A stretch of 64,000 bases of DNA from Desulfovibrio desulfuricans (GTDB lineage: Bacteria; Desulfobacterota; Desulfovibrionia; Desulfovibrionales; Desulfovibrionaceae), in assembly GCA_015062205.1 (NCBI GenBank), contig SUVB01000038.1:1-64000 (forward strand), written 5' to 3'. The position numbers and the translations under genes were made by a program. A model generated the notes under the pieces. It ran no database searches and was not told the origin of the DNA. It worked only from the letters and a program-made list of their open reading frames with translations. This document shows, one piece after another, positions 6,503 to 14,985 of the stretch. Numbering within the stretch: position 1 is the first letter of the stretch; every line of letters begins with the position of its first letter.

Positions 6503-9500
6503 TCAGGATGCATCCTCACCAAAATGCAGTCGTGGCAACCCGTTCACAATGTCCACTGTCTGCACGCTGACATTGATAACGCTCAGGAGCAGGTCGAGGA
6601 TGTAGCGCGGTTTGCCGTGTTCTCTGGCCCAGTCGTTGGGGTCGTTGACGATGCCGCTATCCTTGTCCGTGCGGATTTGGTAGCGGTCGAGTATCCACTC
6701 GATGCCGCTCTTGCCGTTGACCACATACTCGTGCGCCTTGGCGGGGATGTTCGATACGCGGATGTCGCTGTTATAGATGATGCAATCCTTGGTGGCCTTG
6801 TCGGCAAAGCGCATCTTGGTCACGGTGAAATTGCCGCTCTCCGTGCCTGTGACAAGCACATCAGGACAGGGCGGCACGTCTTCGTAGTTCAGGTGCAGGT
6901 CGGCGAGTTTCCTGCCCGCAAGGGCGAAGTCCATGAAGGTCTCCACGGGTTCCACAATGGGGATGCGCGGCAGGGATTTCTTCAAGTCAGCGGCAAAACG
7001 CGCGCGGTAGTCCGGGCTGTGCAAGAGGCCGTAGACGTAGTAAAAGATGGTCTCCTTGGTAATGGCGCGGGTATTGCCGAAACGTCCACGCACTGTTTTC
7101 AGTATCCAGTCTGTGATGCCGTCCTTTCGGGTGTACGCTGCCGTATCCCCCAACAGGCTGCCTTGCTGGTTGGGGTTTTCTTGGTAGTAATAGAGGGGGA
7201 AGCATGATCCATTTTGCATAACCTGTACGTCAGGTATAGCATCTGTCATACAACATGAAAAATCCTTACTTCCACCTGTGCCGTTTACACATATCAGCTT
7301 ATTTTCACTGCTTGCTGTTGGGAAAAGTTGTGGAATTTTACCAGGTTCATGATTAAGTTCTCGTGAATACGACGTGTACACATTTATCTTACAGAATGGT
7401 CTATAATCTGCAACTGAATAAAATCCGTGAGATTCTGCAAATTTTTTGTATTTATTAACGGATGCCACAGCACCACGCGACCAGCTAAACTTCGTTGCAT
7501 CATTTGAGTATACTCCACCTTTCTTAACTATTTCACATTGTTCATTGTAAAATTTAATTGTTGTTTTAACATTATCTTGCAGTTTTATTTTTGAATAGTT
7601 ATACACCCATGCGTCTCTATTTGTCTGTAATCCATTGGAATACAGAGGAGCAAAAAACGTCTCCTTGACGCTTTTATCCTTCTTGTCCCCAAGTAAAATG
7701 AATCTCTCAAAAATATCGCTGCGCTGTGTCAGCCAGTCGCCATGCGCATCAGGCGTGATTTCCTGCCACTGGATGCCACGGGAGAGGATGGAGCGTTTCT
7801 CCTTCAGTATAGCCAGCTTTTGTTCGCGCTTCAGGTAGTCGCCGATGTCGTGGTACTGGATTTTGGCCTTTTCGCCCTTGGCGGCCTTGGGGTTATGCAC
7901 CAGAATGGTCACAAGCACAGGAGCACGAGACCCCAAGCCGAAAACATTGTCTCCCTCCTTACGCCGGAGTTCACCAGATGTTCTTGCGTCCCCCCGCAGG
8001 TGAAAGACGTAAATGGAGGAAAACTCCTCCTCAAGGCATTTGCGGAAGCCCGCCGCCGCGTTACCGTCCAGCCAGCCGCCATTGGTGATGAAGCCGATGA
8101 CGCCGCCTTCGTTGTTGGCCTTGATCCTGTCCGATGCCCAGCGGAAGGCGCGGATGTAGGAATCGTAGAGGGAGTTCTTGTTCGTCACCTTGACGGCAGC
8201 CACATATGTTTCCTCAATGCGCTTGTCCAATACCGGGTATTTCAGGTTTTGGGCATTGTCATTGGTGTTATCTTGGCCCACGGAGTACGGGGGATTGCCC
8301 ACGATGACGCGGATGGGGGTCCTGCGTTGCCTTTTGACAGTTTCGGAGTTGTCCTTGAAGGTCTCATGCAGGGCGAACTGGTCGCCCTTCTTGGCAAGCT
8401 CGAAGGTATCCGTCAGGCAGATGTTGTCGTAGCGCAGATAGTCCTTGCGGCCCGTCACGTCATGGAAGACGCTCTCAATATTCACATCGGCCACATAGTA
8501 GGCGAGCAGGACCATTTCGTTGCAATGGATTTCGTGCTGGTATTTGCGCTCCATATCCTCCGGCCTGATGATGCCGGATTGCAGCAGGCGGGTGATGAAG
8601 GTGCCCGTGCCGGTGAAGGGGTCGAGGATATGCACGCCTTTATCGCTCAGGGTGCAGCCAAATTCCCTTTGCAATATGCCATTGACCGAATGCAGGATGA
8701 AGTCCACACATTCCACAGGGGTGTAGACGATGCCCAACTGGTCAACGGCCTTGGGGAATGCGCCCTTGAAGAACTTTTCGTAGAGGTTCTTGATGATGGT
8801 CTGTTTGCCTTGCAGGTTGTCAATGTCACCCACATTTTGGCGCACGGATTCGTAAAAGCGGCGCAATACCGCCGTGTCCTTCTCCATGCCCGCGTCTATG
8901 AGCAGGTTGACCATGTTTTCCATTGCCCGCGAGACAGGATTATTCCGGGTGAAGTCATAATCGGCAAAGAGCGCGTCGAACACGGGACGGGTGATGAGGT
9001 GCTGGGCCAGCATTTCCACGGCCTGCGCGTCAGTGACGGAGTTGTTGATGCTCTCGCGCAGGCCCGCCACAAAGTCCTCGAAAGCCTCCTTGTGCCTGCC
9101 GGGCTGTTCCACCATCTCCGTGATGCGCCCGATGAAATTCTGCGCTACGGTGCCGACTTCATTGGCCCAGCGTTCCCAGTAGAGGCGGCTGCCCACCTTC
9201 TCCACCATGCGCCCGAAGATGGCCTCCTGCTGCTCGCCAAAGAGCTTGAGCTGCTGGGCGATATGCGCCTTCATTTCCAGCAGGCGGGCGGTTTCCCTGT
9301 CGGTGGAGTCCTCGCCGTCGCCTTCGGTTGCGCTGAAGCCAAAGGGTCGGTTTGTCACCACGTTGATGTTGCCCGGCTTGTGTTTGTTCAGGGCAATCTT
9401 GTTGACGGTGGCGTTGAAGCGGTCATCGTGGGAGCGCAGGGCGTTCAGGATGCTCCAGACGGTCTTGAAGTCCTTGTTGCCTTCCATGACCTCTTCCGGC

Positions 9501-11392
9501 TTGGCCTTGGGGTTCACGACAACGGGAATGATGATGTACCCGTAGCTTTTTCCGTCAGGCGCACCCTTGCGGAAGTTGCGCATGACCCGTCCCACGGACT
9601 GCACCACGTCCACTTGCGAATTGCGCGGCGAAAGGAAAATCACCGCGTCCAGAGCAGGCACGTCAATGCCCTCGGAGAGGCAACGCACATTGCAGAGCAC
9701 ACGGCATTCCTCCGCTGTGGCGTCTTCTTCCAGCCATGCCAGAAGCTCGGCGCGCTTGCCGCTATCCATGCTGCCGTCGATGTGCCTGGCTGTGACCTGA
9801 AGGCGGTGGTATCCGGCGTCATGCTCAAGGGCATTCAGCTTTTGGGAAATCAGGGGGAATTGTGCTGTCGTATTTTTGGACGAAAGGAGGTCGCCCGTCT
9901 TGTCGATGTTGGGACAAAAGGCTATGGCCCGGCGCATGATTTGCGGATCAGTCTGCCATGTAACCCCGTTGTCGCCGATGATGTTCTTGGCAAGGCCGTT
10001 GATGCAGCCGATGAAGCGGCTGGCGGCGTCGAAGTTCAGTTCCTTGTTGTCGGGGTCTTCAAGCTGGCTGCGGATGCTGTCGGGGATATCCGCCTCGCTG
10101 CCCACCGTCAGCACCAGTACCTTGTAATCCGTCAGCAACCCGTGCGACACGGCATACGAAAAGCCCACGCGGTAAAACTCCTTACCGTAGAGGCTTTCAT
10201 CGTCCATGGAACAGAGAATGCAATCCTGCTCCTTGGCCTTGACCTTGGCGCTTTCGCCGTACAAGCGGGGCGTGGCCGTCATGTAGAGGCGCTTCCGGCC
10301 CTTGATGAAGTCGGCATCGTGGATTTTGGTGAAAGCGGATTCGTCTTCCGCGTCCTTGAGCTTGATGCCCGTGGTGCGATGGGCCTCATCGCAGATGATC
10401 CAGTCAAACACGCTGGCGTCGCCGAAATGCTTGGCAGTGGTGTTCTGGGCCTCCGCTACGGCATCTATGGACTGGTAAGTGCTGAATACCACTGTCAACC
10501 CGCCCTGCTTCCTGTATTTGCCAAAGCGTTCGGCAATCATGTACGGGTCTGTGGTGGCGGGAAGGGCAAGGTCGATGACGGCATCACCCGCGTCATCACT
10601 GCCTTTCTTGCGGCTGGATTTGGGGTCGGAGCAGATGCAGATGGGGTGCATCGTACACTGTGTATCGCCCATCCAGGCATTGAGCGACTGGTTCAGCAGG
10701 GATATGGAAGGAACCAGAAAAAGCACTGTGCCGTTGCCCTTGGTTTCCTGCTCCACAAACGCAAGGGAGGTGTAGGTCTTGCCCGTGCCGCAGGCCATGA
10801 TGAGCTTGCCCCGGTCGTGGCTGGCAAAATGCTCATGCCCTTTTTGCAAGGCTTCCCTTTGGTGATCCATAGGAGCCTTGGCAACGCGCTGGAAGTGCTT
10901 TCCCCGCAGGAGCGCGTCCCAGTCAACCTCTGATGCCTGAAGCTGCTCAAGGGTGATGCGCTGGAAAGGGATTTGCTGGTTTTTGACGGCATCAAGGGCG
11001 TTCGGTCCCCAGTTGTACGAAGTGGATACCCAATAGCGGGCCGCAAAGGTCGTGTTTGGTTGCCCCGTTAGCGGATTGGTGAAAACCCGCCCGGAATTGC
11101 TGATGAAGGAATCAACGGCAGCCTTGCTGATAGGTGCGTTTTCCGCGTAGAATTTGCACTGGATAGCCCAAAAATCACCCGTCTTGGTGCAGGCCACAAG
11201 GTCAATGCCCAAATCCTTGTTCTCGAAACCCGCCTTGGGTGCGAACTCCTCCCACAGCCATACGTCCTGCACTTCGGCATAGCGTGGGTCGGCCCGGAAC
11301 CATGCCTTGATGAGCCTTTCAAAGCGTGTGCCCTTCTCCTTTTCGGTCAGGGAATCGGTGCGGAGAAAATCAAGGACGGCGCGGAAATTCAT
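6503..11392 (-). CDS. Single-chain restriction-modification enzyme (type ISP-like, LlaGI family)
   Basis: A 1629-residue protein that carries a whole restriction-modification system. An Mrr-like nuclease domain (about 1-110) shows GIDLVA near 62 and the QCK motif near 79. An SF2 helicase follows: Walker A in CGTGKT near 198, DEAH near 333, MTATPR, and the QSVGRVMR arginine motif. An N6-adenine methyltransferase domain has motif I DPFTGTGTF near 924 and catalytic NPPY near 1031. The rest is the target-recognition region. Order and length match LlaGI/LlaBIII-type ISP enzymes, which translocate along DNA and cut between head-to-head sites. GAGG precedes the ATG. Residues about 1230-1395 are encoded by distinctly AT-rich DNA (7,205-7,700), unlike the GC-rich remainder. 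It lies 66 bases after the deoxyribosyltransferase gene, probably in one operon. A bare helicase-methylase annotation would understate it. Confidence 0.85.
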   Translation of the reverse strand: MNFRAVLDFLRTDSLTEKEKGTRFERLIKAWFRADPRYAEVQDVWLWEEFAPKAGFENKDLGIDLVACTKTGDFWAIQCKFYAENAPISKAAVDSFISNSGRVFTNPLTGQPNTTFAARYWVSTSYNWGPNALDAVKNQQIPFQRITLEQLQASEVDWDALLRGKHFQRVAKAPMDHQREALQKGHEHFASHDRGKLIMACGTGKTYTSLAFVEQETKGNGTVLFLVPSISLLNQSLNAWMGDTQCTMHPICICSDPKSSRKKGSDDAGDAVIDLALPATTDPYMIAERFGKYRKQGGLTVVFSTYQSIDAVAEAQNTTAKHFGDASVFDWIICDEAHRTTGIKLKDAEDESAFTKIHDADFIKGRKRLYMTATPRLYGESAKVKAKEQDCILCSMDDESLYGKEFYRVGFSYAVSHGLLTDYKVLVLTVGSEADIPDSIRSQLEDPDNKELNFDAASRFIGCINGLAKNIIGDNGVTWQTDPQIMRRAIAFCPNIDKTGDLLSSKNTTAQFPLISQKLNALEHDAGYHRLQVTARHIDGSMDSGKRAELLAWLEEDATAEECRVLCNVRCLSEGIDVPALDAVIFLSPRNSQVDVVQSVGRVMRNFRKGAPDGKSYGYIIIPVVVNPKAKPEEVMEGNKDFKTVWSILNALRSHDDRFNATVNKIALNKHKPGNINVVTNRPFGFSATEGDGEDSTDRETARLLEMKAHIAQQLKLFGEQQEAIFGRMVEKVGSRLYWERWANEVGTVAQNFIGRITEMVEQPGRHKEAFEDFVAGLRESINNSVTDAQAVEMLAQHLITRPVFDALFADYDFTRNNPVSRAMENMVNLLIDAGMEKDTAVLRRFYESVRQNVGDIDNLQGKQTIIKNLYEKFFKGAFPKAVDQLGIVYTPVECVDFILHSVNGILQREFGCTLSDKGVHILDPFTGTGTFITRLLQSGIIRPEDMERKYQHEIHCNEMVLLAYYVADVNIESVFHDVTGRKDYLRYDNICLTDTFELAKKGDQFALHETFKDNSETVKRQRRTPIRVIVGNPPYSVGQDNTNDNAQNLKYPVLDKRIEETYVAAVKVTNKNSLYDSYIRAFRWASDRIKANNEGGVIGFITNGGWLDGNAAAGFRKCLEEEFSSIYVFHLRGDARTSGELRRKEGDNVFGLGSRAPVLVTILVHNPKAAKGEKAKIQYHDIGDYLKREQKLAILKEKRSILSRGIQWQEITPDAHGDWLTQRSDIFERFILLGDKKDKSVKETFFAPLYSNGLQTNRDAWVYNYSKIKLQDNVKTTIKFYNEQCEIVKKGGVYSNDATKFSWSRGAVASVNKYKKFAESHGFYSVADYRPFCKINVYTSYSRELNHEPGKIPQLFPTASSENKLICVNGTGGSKDFSCCMTDAIPDVQVMQNGSCFPLYYYQENPNQQGSLLGDTAAYTRKDGITDWILKTVRGRFGNTRAITKETIFYYVYGLLHSPDYRARFAADLKKSLPRIPIVEPVETFMDFALAGRKLADLHLNYEDVPPCPDVLVTGTESGNFTVTKMRFADKATKDCIIYNSDIRVSNIPAKAHEYVVNGKSGIEWILDRYQIRTDKDSGIVNDPNDWAREHGKPRYILDLLLSVINVSVQTVDIVNGLPRLHFGEDAS

Positions 11393-11458
11393 GGCGACCT
11401 CGGAACGGATAAATCGCAGTGGCGGTGGTTGCGGACCGTCAGTGCAATGATAAGGTGG

Positions 11459-11884
11459 TCATTGGGTAATATCTTTGAGTAATAAAATCACAGCGTCAGC
11501 ATCTTTAACGATGGCAGCGCAACTGCCTTCAATCATGGCATTGACGCAGGAATGTGCAGTGTCGCCTGAACGACGAAAATCGGTTCTGATACCTATGATT
11601 GGGATTCCTTTGGCGTAGGCATAGCCGATTTCCCAAGCAGTGCCGTCATCCACCTGAGCACCATCAAGAAGGGCAACCACGGCATCGCAAGTATCAATGG
11701 CAGCCCTGTCCCTCTCCATGATTTGCTTTGGGGCATCCGGTCCCCATGTCTCAATCTCATGCTGTGTGAAGAACTCTCCGGGCCAGAGCACTCGGATGTC
11801 GGCAGCAGCCAGCTTATCGCGGAATGCCCTGTGCCAAAGAATCTCAGCCTCCGAGAATAACGGGCCAGCTTGATAGACGCGCAT
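11459..11884 (-). CDS. Nucleoside 2-deoxyribosyltransferase family protein
   Basis: A 141-residue protein from the ATG at 11884 (MRVYQAGPLF is the usual family opening; an ATG three codons upstream is also possible). The conserved active-site segment is DDGTAWEIGYAYAKG, with Glu85 as the expected nucleophile, and the early YQAGPLFS and ERDRAAIDTCDAVVALLDG motifs bind the nucleoside. The family moves deoxyribose between bases or hydrolyses nucleotides; some members act in phage or defence settings. Here it sits between a toxin-antitoxin pair and the restriction enzyme, all on the same strand with short gaps, so a role linked to nucleotides or base modification during infection is possible but unproven. 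Confidence 0.8.
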   Translation of the reverse strand: MRVYQAGPLFSEAEILWHRAFRDKLAAADIRVLWPGEFFTQHEIETWGPDAPKQIMERDRAAIDTCDAVVALLDGAQVDDGTAWEIGYAYAKGIPIIGIRTDFRRSGDTAHSCVNAMIEGSCAAIVKDADAVILLLKDITQ

Positions 11885-11936
11885 TATTGACACCTGTGGT
11901 AAAAGCTCAAGGGAAGGCTAGGCTGACGGCAGCACT

Positions 11937-12341
11937 TCATATCCACGGATTATAGCATGAAATCCCAACGCCATCAAAATGATTTATATTCCGTGTGATT
12001 ACACTAAGGTGATGCACTTTAGCGGTGGCTGCTATCAAATTGTCAGCACCGTTGTTTCCACTACGAGCGCAGATGTTTCCCCACTCAAGGGCAATGGGTG
12101 TGGTCACAGGAAGAATCCGTTGACCGTAGAAATTGAGGATGGAGTCAAGCCATGTTGCCAGTCTATCAGCAAGCAGTCGATTCTTGGTCTCCTGCTGACA
12201 AATACCACGCCGTATTTCCCCTATCGTAAGAACGGACAAGAAAAGGTCAGTGTCCTTCTTGTCCTGAAACCATGACACGACACCGGGATTGCGATCTTTC
12301 TTTCGTAGCTCCGAGATGACAACCGTATCTAGTAGATACAT
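11937..12341 (-). CDS. VapC-like PIN-domain toxin
   Basis: A 134-residue PIN ribonuclease with the expected acidic residues: D5 (YLLDTVVISE), E42 (SVLTIGEIRRG), D100 (NNGADNLIAATA) and a late polar site TRNINHFDG. VapC/FitB toxins cut tRNA or rRNA when freed from their antitoxin. The start codon shares one base with the stop of the upstream Phd-type antitoxin gene (TGATG), the usual coupling of such modules. Length is normal for the family and all catalytic positions are present, so it should be active. Confidence 0.85.
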   Translation of the reverse strand: MYLLDTVVISELRKKDRNPGVVSWFQDKKDTDLFLSVLTIGEIRRGICQQETKNRLLADRLATWLDSILNFYGQRILPVTTPIALEWGNICARSGNNGADNLIAATAKVHHLSVITRNINHFDGVGISCYNPWI

Positions 12342-12610
12342 CAGAAATCCACCTCACGAAGCTGCAAACCAGCACGCGCAGTACCATCCTCTTGACTGTC
12401 CATTTCCTGTGGTATGGAGAGAAGCAAATCCCTGAAAGAAGTGGGGGCATTATCTCCTTGCTTGAGGAGTCTGTCGTAGGCATCGGTGGATAGAATCACC
12501 ACGGCTGGCTGACCTCTCCGAGATACCACTTGGGGGGTCCCTGCTATGGCAGCATTCACGACTTCCGAGAACTTGTTTTTTGCATCCTGAAGGTTCCACA
12601 CGCTTTGCAT
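12341..12610 (-). CDS. Phd/YefM-family antitoxin
   Basis: An 89-residue protein from the ATG at 12610, chosen over a GTG at 12622 because GTGAGGAT lies at good spacing before the ATG. The N-terminal SVWNLQDAKNKFSEVVNAA and VSRRGQPAVVILSTDAYD are the Phd/YefM DNA-binding fold, and the acidic C-terminal part (REVDF end) should wrap the toxin. It probably represses its own operon together with the PIN toxin, to which it is translationally coupled. The toxin, deoxyribosyltransferase and restriction genes follow on the same strand without an obvious terminator. Confidence 0.85.
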   Translation of the reverse strand: MQSVWNLQDAKNKFSEVVNAAIAGTPQVVSRRGQPAVVILSTDAYDRLLKQGDNAPTSFRDLLLSIPQEMDSQEDGTARAGLQLREVDF

Positions 12611-12754
12611 GGCTATCCTCACCTAGATTTTTTTTTAGGCTAGACGATATGAAAACGACAGTCAAGGGGATTATACTATGGAAACAAGAAATGTTACGAT
12701 GAGGCCAGAAAATATAAAGAATCTCAATTTGAAATAACAAATAGAATAAGAAAT

Positions 12755-12788
12755 ATCCAGTTGGGTGGATAGAAGCACCCAACTGGAT
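12755..12788 (-). terminator. Hairpin after the excisionase-like gene
   Basis: ATCCAGTTGGGTG (755-767 of this kilobase) pairs with CACCCAACTGGAT (776-788), a perfect 13-base stem with an eight-base loop. On the minus strand it lies just past the stop at 12794 and is followed by T-rich sequence. Confidence 0.65.
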
Positions 12789-12793
12789 TATAA

Positions 12794-13051
12794 TCAGTTC
12801 CTTGTTTCTGTATGTTTCATATTTGATGATAACCAAGCAAGAAAATCTTTACGTTCATAGCAAACCTTCTTTCCTATGTGAATTTTCTTCTGTGGACCAA
12901 GCCCTTTGGCATCAAGATTTGCTAAATACTTTGGAGTGTAAAGACCATCTATATATCGACAAGCAGCTTGACGTGTAAAATATGAAGGAAGTTCATGCTC
13001 TAAGTTGGAAATAAATGTATCAATATGATTGGACTCATTTTCTTTTGGCAT
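12794..13051 (-). CDS. Small excisionase-like HTH protein
   Basis: An 85-residue basic protein. The core (YFTRQAACRYIDGLYTPKYL, then GKKVCYERKDFLAWL) follows the MerR/excisionase winged-helix pattern of a helix-turn-helix, a turn, and a beta strand that reads out a final helix ending in FLAWL. Such proteins control excision or transcription of mobile elements. It overlaps the preceding gene by 17 bases and is followed by a hairpin. Base composition is AT-rich like the rest of this module. Confidence 0.6.
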   Translation of the reverse strand: MPKENESNHIDTFISNLEHELPSYFTRQAACRYIDGLYTPKYLANLDAKGLGPQKKIHIGKKVCYERKDFLAWLSSNMKHTETRN

Positions 13052-13280
13052 TTGTCATATCCTTAATAGTTCTAATAATTTTATTGGCCTGTGATCCAGT
13101 AGTATCATGTTCAAGTTTCTCAAAAAAGTTATGTCCGATAATCTGAACCAAATCTGCTTTCTTCTTCCTTGCAAGTGACATGATGTAGGCAATTTGTTTC
13201 TCAGTTGCAGGTTTATCGCCACCACCATCGAAAATAGATTTGGAATCATCATTTTTTTGAGGAATGGGATAAAAACTCAT
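13035..13280 (-). CDS. Small hypothetical protein of the satellite module
   Basis: An 81-residue protein. The middle segment (PATEKQIAYIMSLARKKKAD) resembles a short helical motif found near the ends of plasmid and phage proteins that handle single-stranded DNA, but this is too short for a family call. The rest is lysine-rich and probably helical. It overlaps the excisionase-like gene by 17 bases, so the two are probably co-translated. Confidence 0.5.
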   Translation of the reverse strand: MSFYPIPQKNDDSKSIFDGGGDKPATEKQIAYIMSLARKKKADLVQIIGHNFFEKLEHDTTGSQANKIIRTIKDMTNAKRK

Positions 13281-13899
13281 AATGGATTCTCCATGTGGTT
13301 TAAGATTATCTTTGTAGTTTTGATAAGGAAAACAGTAATTGCCATTTGAAATTTGAACTTAATTGCTTTGAGAAATGTGCTTTTTACAATCATACAGAAA
13401 TCATAATTAAAGAACTCAAACATGAAATCCTTAATCAAAATTGTTTATGTCATATAATATCTCAAAATTATGTAAAATTGTTAATTGTGATTTTCATAGA
13501 ATATATATTTGTGTCCAAAAAAATATATCAGGTTAGAAATGGAATAATTTAAAGTATATTAAAAATTTTAGGAATTATTGAGATGTTAGAATATGATTTT
13601 CTGAGAATAGATTATTTCACATGAAATGATTTTTAATTAGTTTTTTATATGTATATATTAAATAAAATTTTGGAAATAAAACCTACTTATTAAACATCAA
13701 TATAGTCATACTGGAAATCAATTAGAGATTATATTTGAATAAATAATTTCAATCTTTATGAATATAAATAAGTTTTATATTGTTATTTTTCTATCTCAAT
13801 AACTATCAATTTTTATTGATAATTATTTTCTTGAAAATCTGAAATAAATGCTGATAAAACAAGTAAACTAAATCACGTATGTCAAACACAAAATGATGT
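13281..13899. other. Very AT-rich intergenic region, possible replication or regulatory site
   Basis: About 620 bases with extreme A+T content. A 68-codon plus-strand frame at 13346-13552 has no good ribosome binding site and is probably chance. A small perfect hairpin (TATCAAT, four T, ATTGATA at 13804-13821) stands out. Given the neighbouring Gp2-like replication gene, this region could hold an origin, but I cannot identify iterons or a nick site. Confidence 0.35.
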
Positions 13900-14523
13900 C
13901 TATTTTCTAGAAGATGAAACTTTATGAGATCCTTTGGGTAACAAATCTTTACCTTTAGTTTTTGCTAAATAACTACCAGCATAAATTGCCTTGTCTAATT
14001 GTTCTTCAAAATTGTCTTTATCTCTATCAATCATAATTCCTTTTTCTCCACTACTTTCACAAAAATGAACTAAACCATCGTTATCAGAATCAAAAATTCT
14101 TTTCGTATGTCTATTTAAGGAATTTTGAAATCTCCAAGCATTCTGGATAGCATTGCCATTAGCTAAGATATATAGATGTTCATGTGTTTGTCTTTCAGAA
14201 TCCATTTTTTCAGTTGTGGAAATAATCTTTATGTCTGGATTATGAGAGGAATCCTTAAATTTCCTATCCATTTCTTTTTTGAAGGATTCCTTGATTCTTG
14301 TTGATTTTCTATTTGGATTTTCTATTATCTTATCTTGTGGTTTATGAATATCTAATCTGGCTACCAATACCTTGCTGTGTTTTTCAGTCATGTTAAGAGT
14401 TGTGTCAACAATCTTATTAAGAGTAGATATAAAACAGTTTGATGTGTAATCTTTTCCGTTGTTAATAGCATAACCTTTGTATATGTCTTCATTCGTTATT
14501 TCATTAGGTTTCATATTTGTCAC
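13900..14523 (-). CDS. YfjJ/YagK-type inovirus Gp2-like putative replication protein
   Basis: A 207-residue, lysine-rich protein. Landmarks fit the YagK/YfjJ C-terminal (inovirus Gp2) family: a strand KVLVARLDIH near 51-60, a histidine pair H114-x-H116 in THEHLYILANG, and a late YAGSYLAKTKGKD with Tyr181 and Tyr185. The layout of a His-x-His strand followed by a tyrosine-lysine helix resembles HUH rolling-circle initiators, so nicking activity is plausible but not shown. Family members occur in phage satellites and CP4-type elements of E. coli, next to DUF3987 and AlpA proteins, as here. The gene is strongly AT-rich relative to the host. Confidence 0.65.
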   Translation of the reverse strand: MTNMKPNEITNEDIYKGYAINNGKDYTSNCFISTLNKIVDTTLNMTEKHSKVLVARLDIHKPQDKIIENPNRKSTRIKESFKKEMDRKFKDSSHNPDIKIISTTEKMDSERQTHEHLYILANGNAIQNAWRFQNSLNRHTKRIFDSDNDGLVHFCESSGEKGIMIDRDKDNFEEQLDKAIYAGSYLAKTKGKDLLPKGSHKVSSSRK

Positions 14524-14944
14524 CTTTAATTGAATGTTATCATAAATTTTTATTAAATTGTTTTTGTTCTTAAATCTTCTATTATTGAATCATATTTAGT
14601 TCTTAAATCTAATTTTATATAAGAATGTATATATCAATATATATCTATCTAATATATCTAATATAACTTGTTAATTAATTTATATTATAAGTCTTATATA
14701 TAGATACTATCATATACCTAATCATAAACTATTAATGTATATTTATAGATTTATGATTAAAAATCTGAATTATTAACAAATATATTTTGCGACAATTTTT
14801 CATCATAAAATAGATATGATAAGAAACAAAACGCCAAAAATAATAGAATAGTGAATCCAATCAAAAATTTAATGCAAATTTTTGTAATAAATTATAAGGA
14901 AAATTTTGAACTCTTTTATTCCAAAATAATGCAAGTCAATAATA
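14524..14944. other. AT-rich intergenic region
   Basis: About 420 bases of extreme A+T content rich in TATATA-like runs between the two replication-type genes. It should hold the promoter of the Gp2-like gene, but so many box-like sequences occur that none can be singled out. No coding frame is seen. Confidence 0.4.
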
Positions 14945-14981
14945 AAATTGCCTGCTACAAACCGTTTGTAGCAGGCAATTT
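14945..14981 (-). terminator. Rho-independent terminator of the DUF3987 gene
   Basis: A perfect 17-base-pair stem (AAATTGCCTGCTACAAA at 14945-14961 with its complement at 14965-14981) and a three-base loop. On the minus strand it follows the stop at 14986 and runs into a T-rich tail. Confidence 0.85.
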
Positions 14982-14985
14982 AATG

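Noticed and set aside
7742-10933. A 1063-codon plus-strand open frame
   Set aside because: It lies wholly antisense to the restriction enzyme gene, whose motifs are clear; the antisense frame has no recognisable domain and results from GC-rich codon bias.
13346-13552. A 68-codon plus-strand frame in AT-rich DNA
   Set aside because: There is no convincing ribosome site or domain, and stop-poor runs can arise by chance; not called as a gene.
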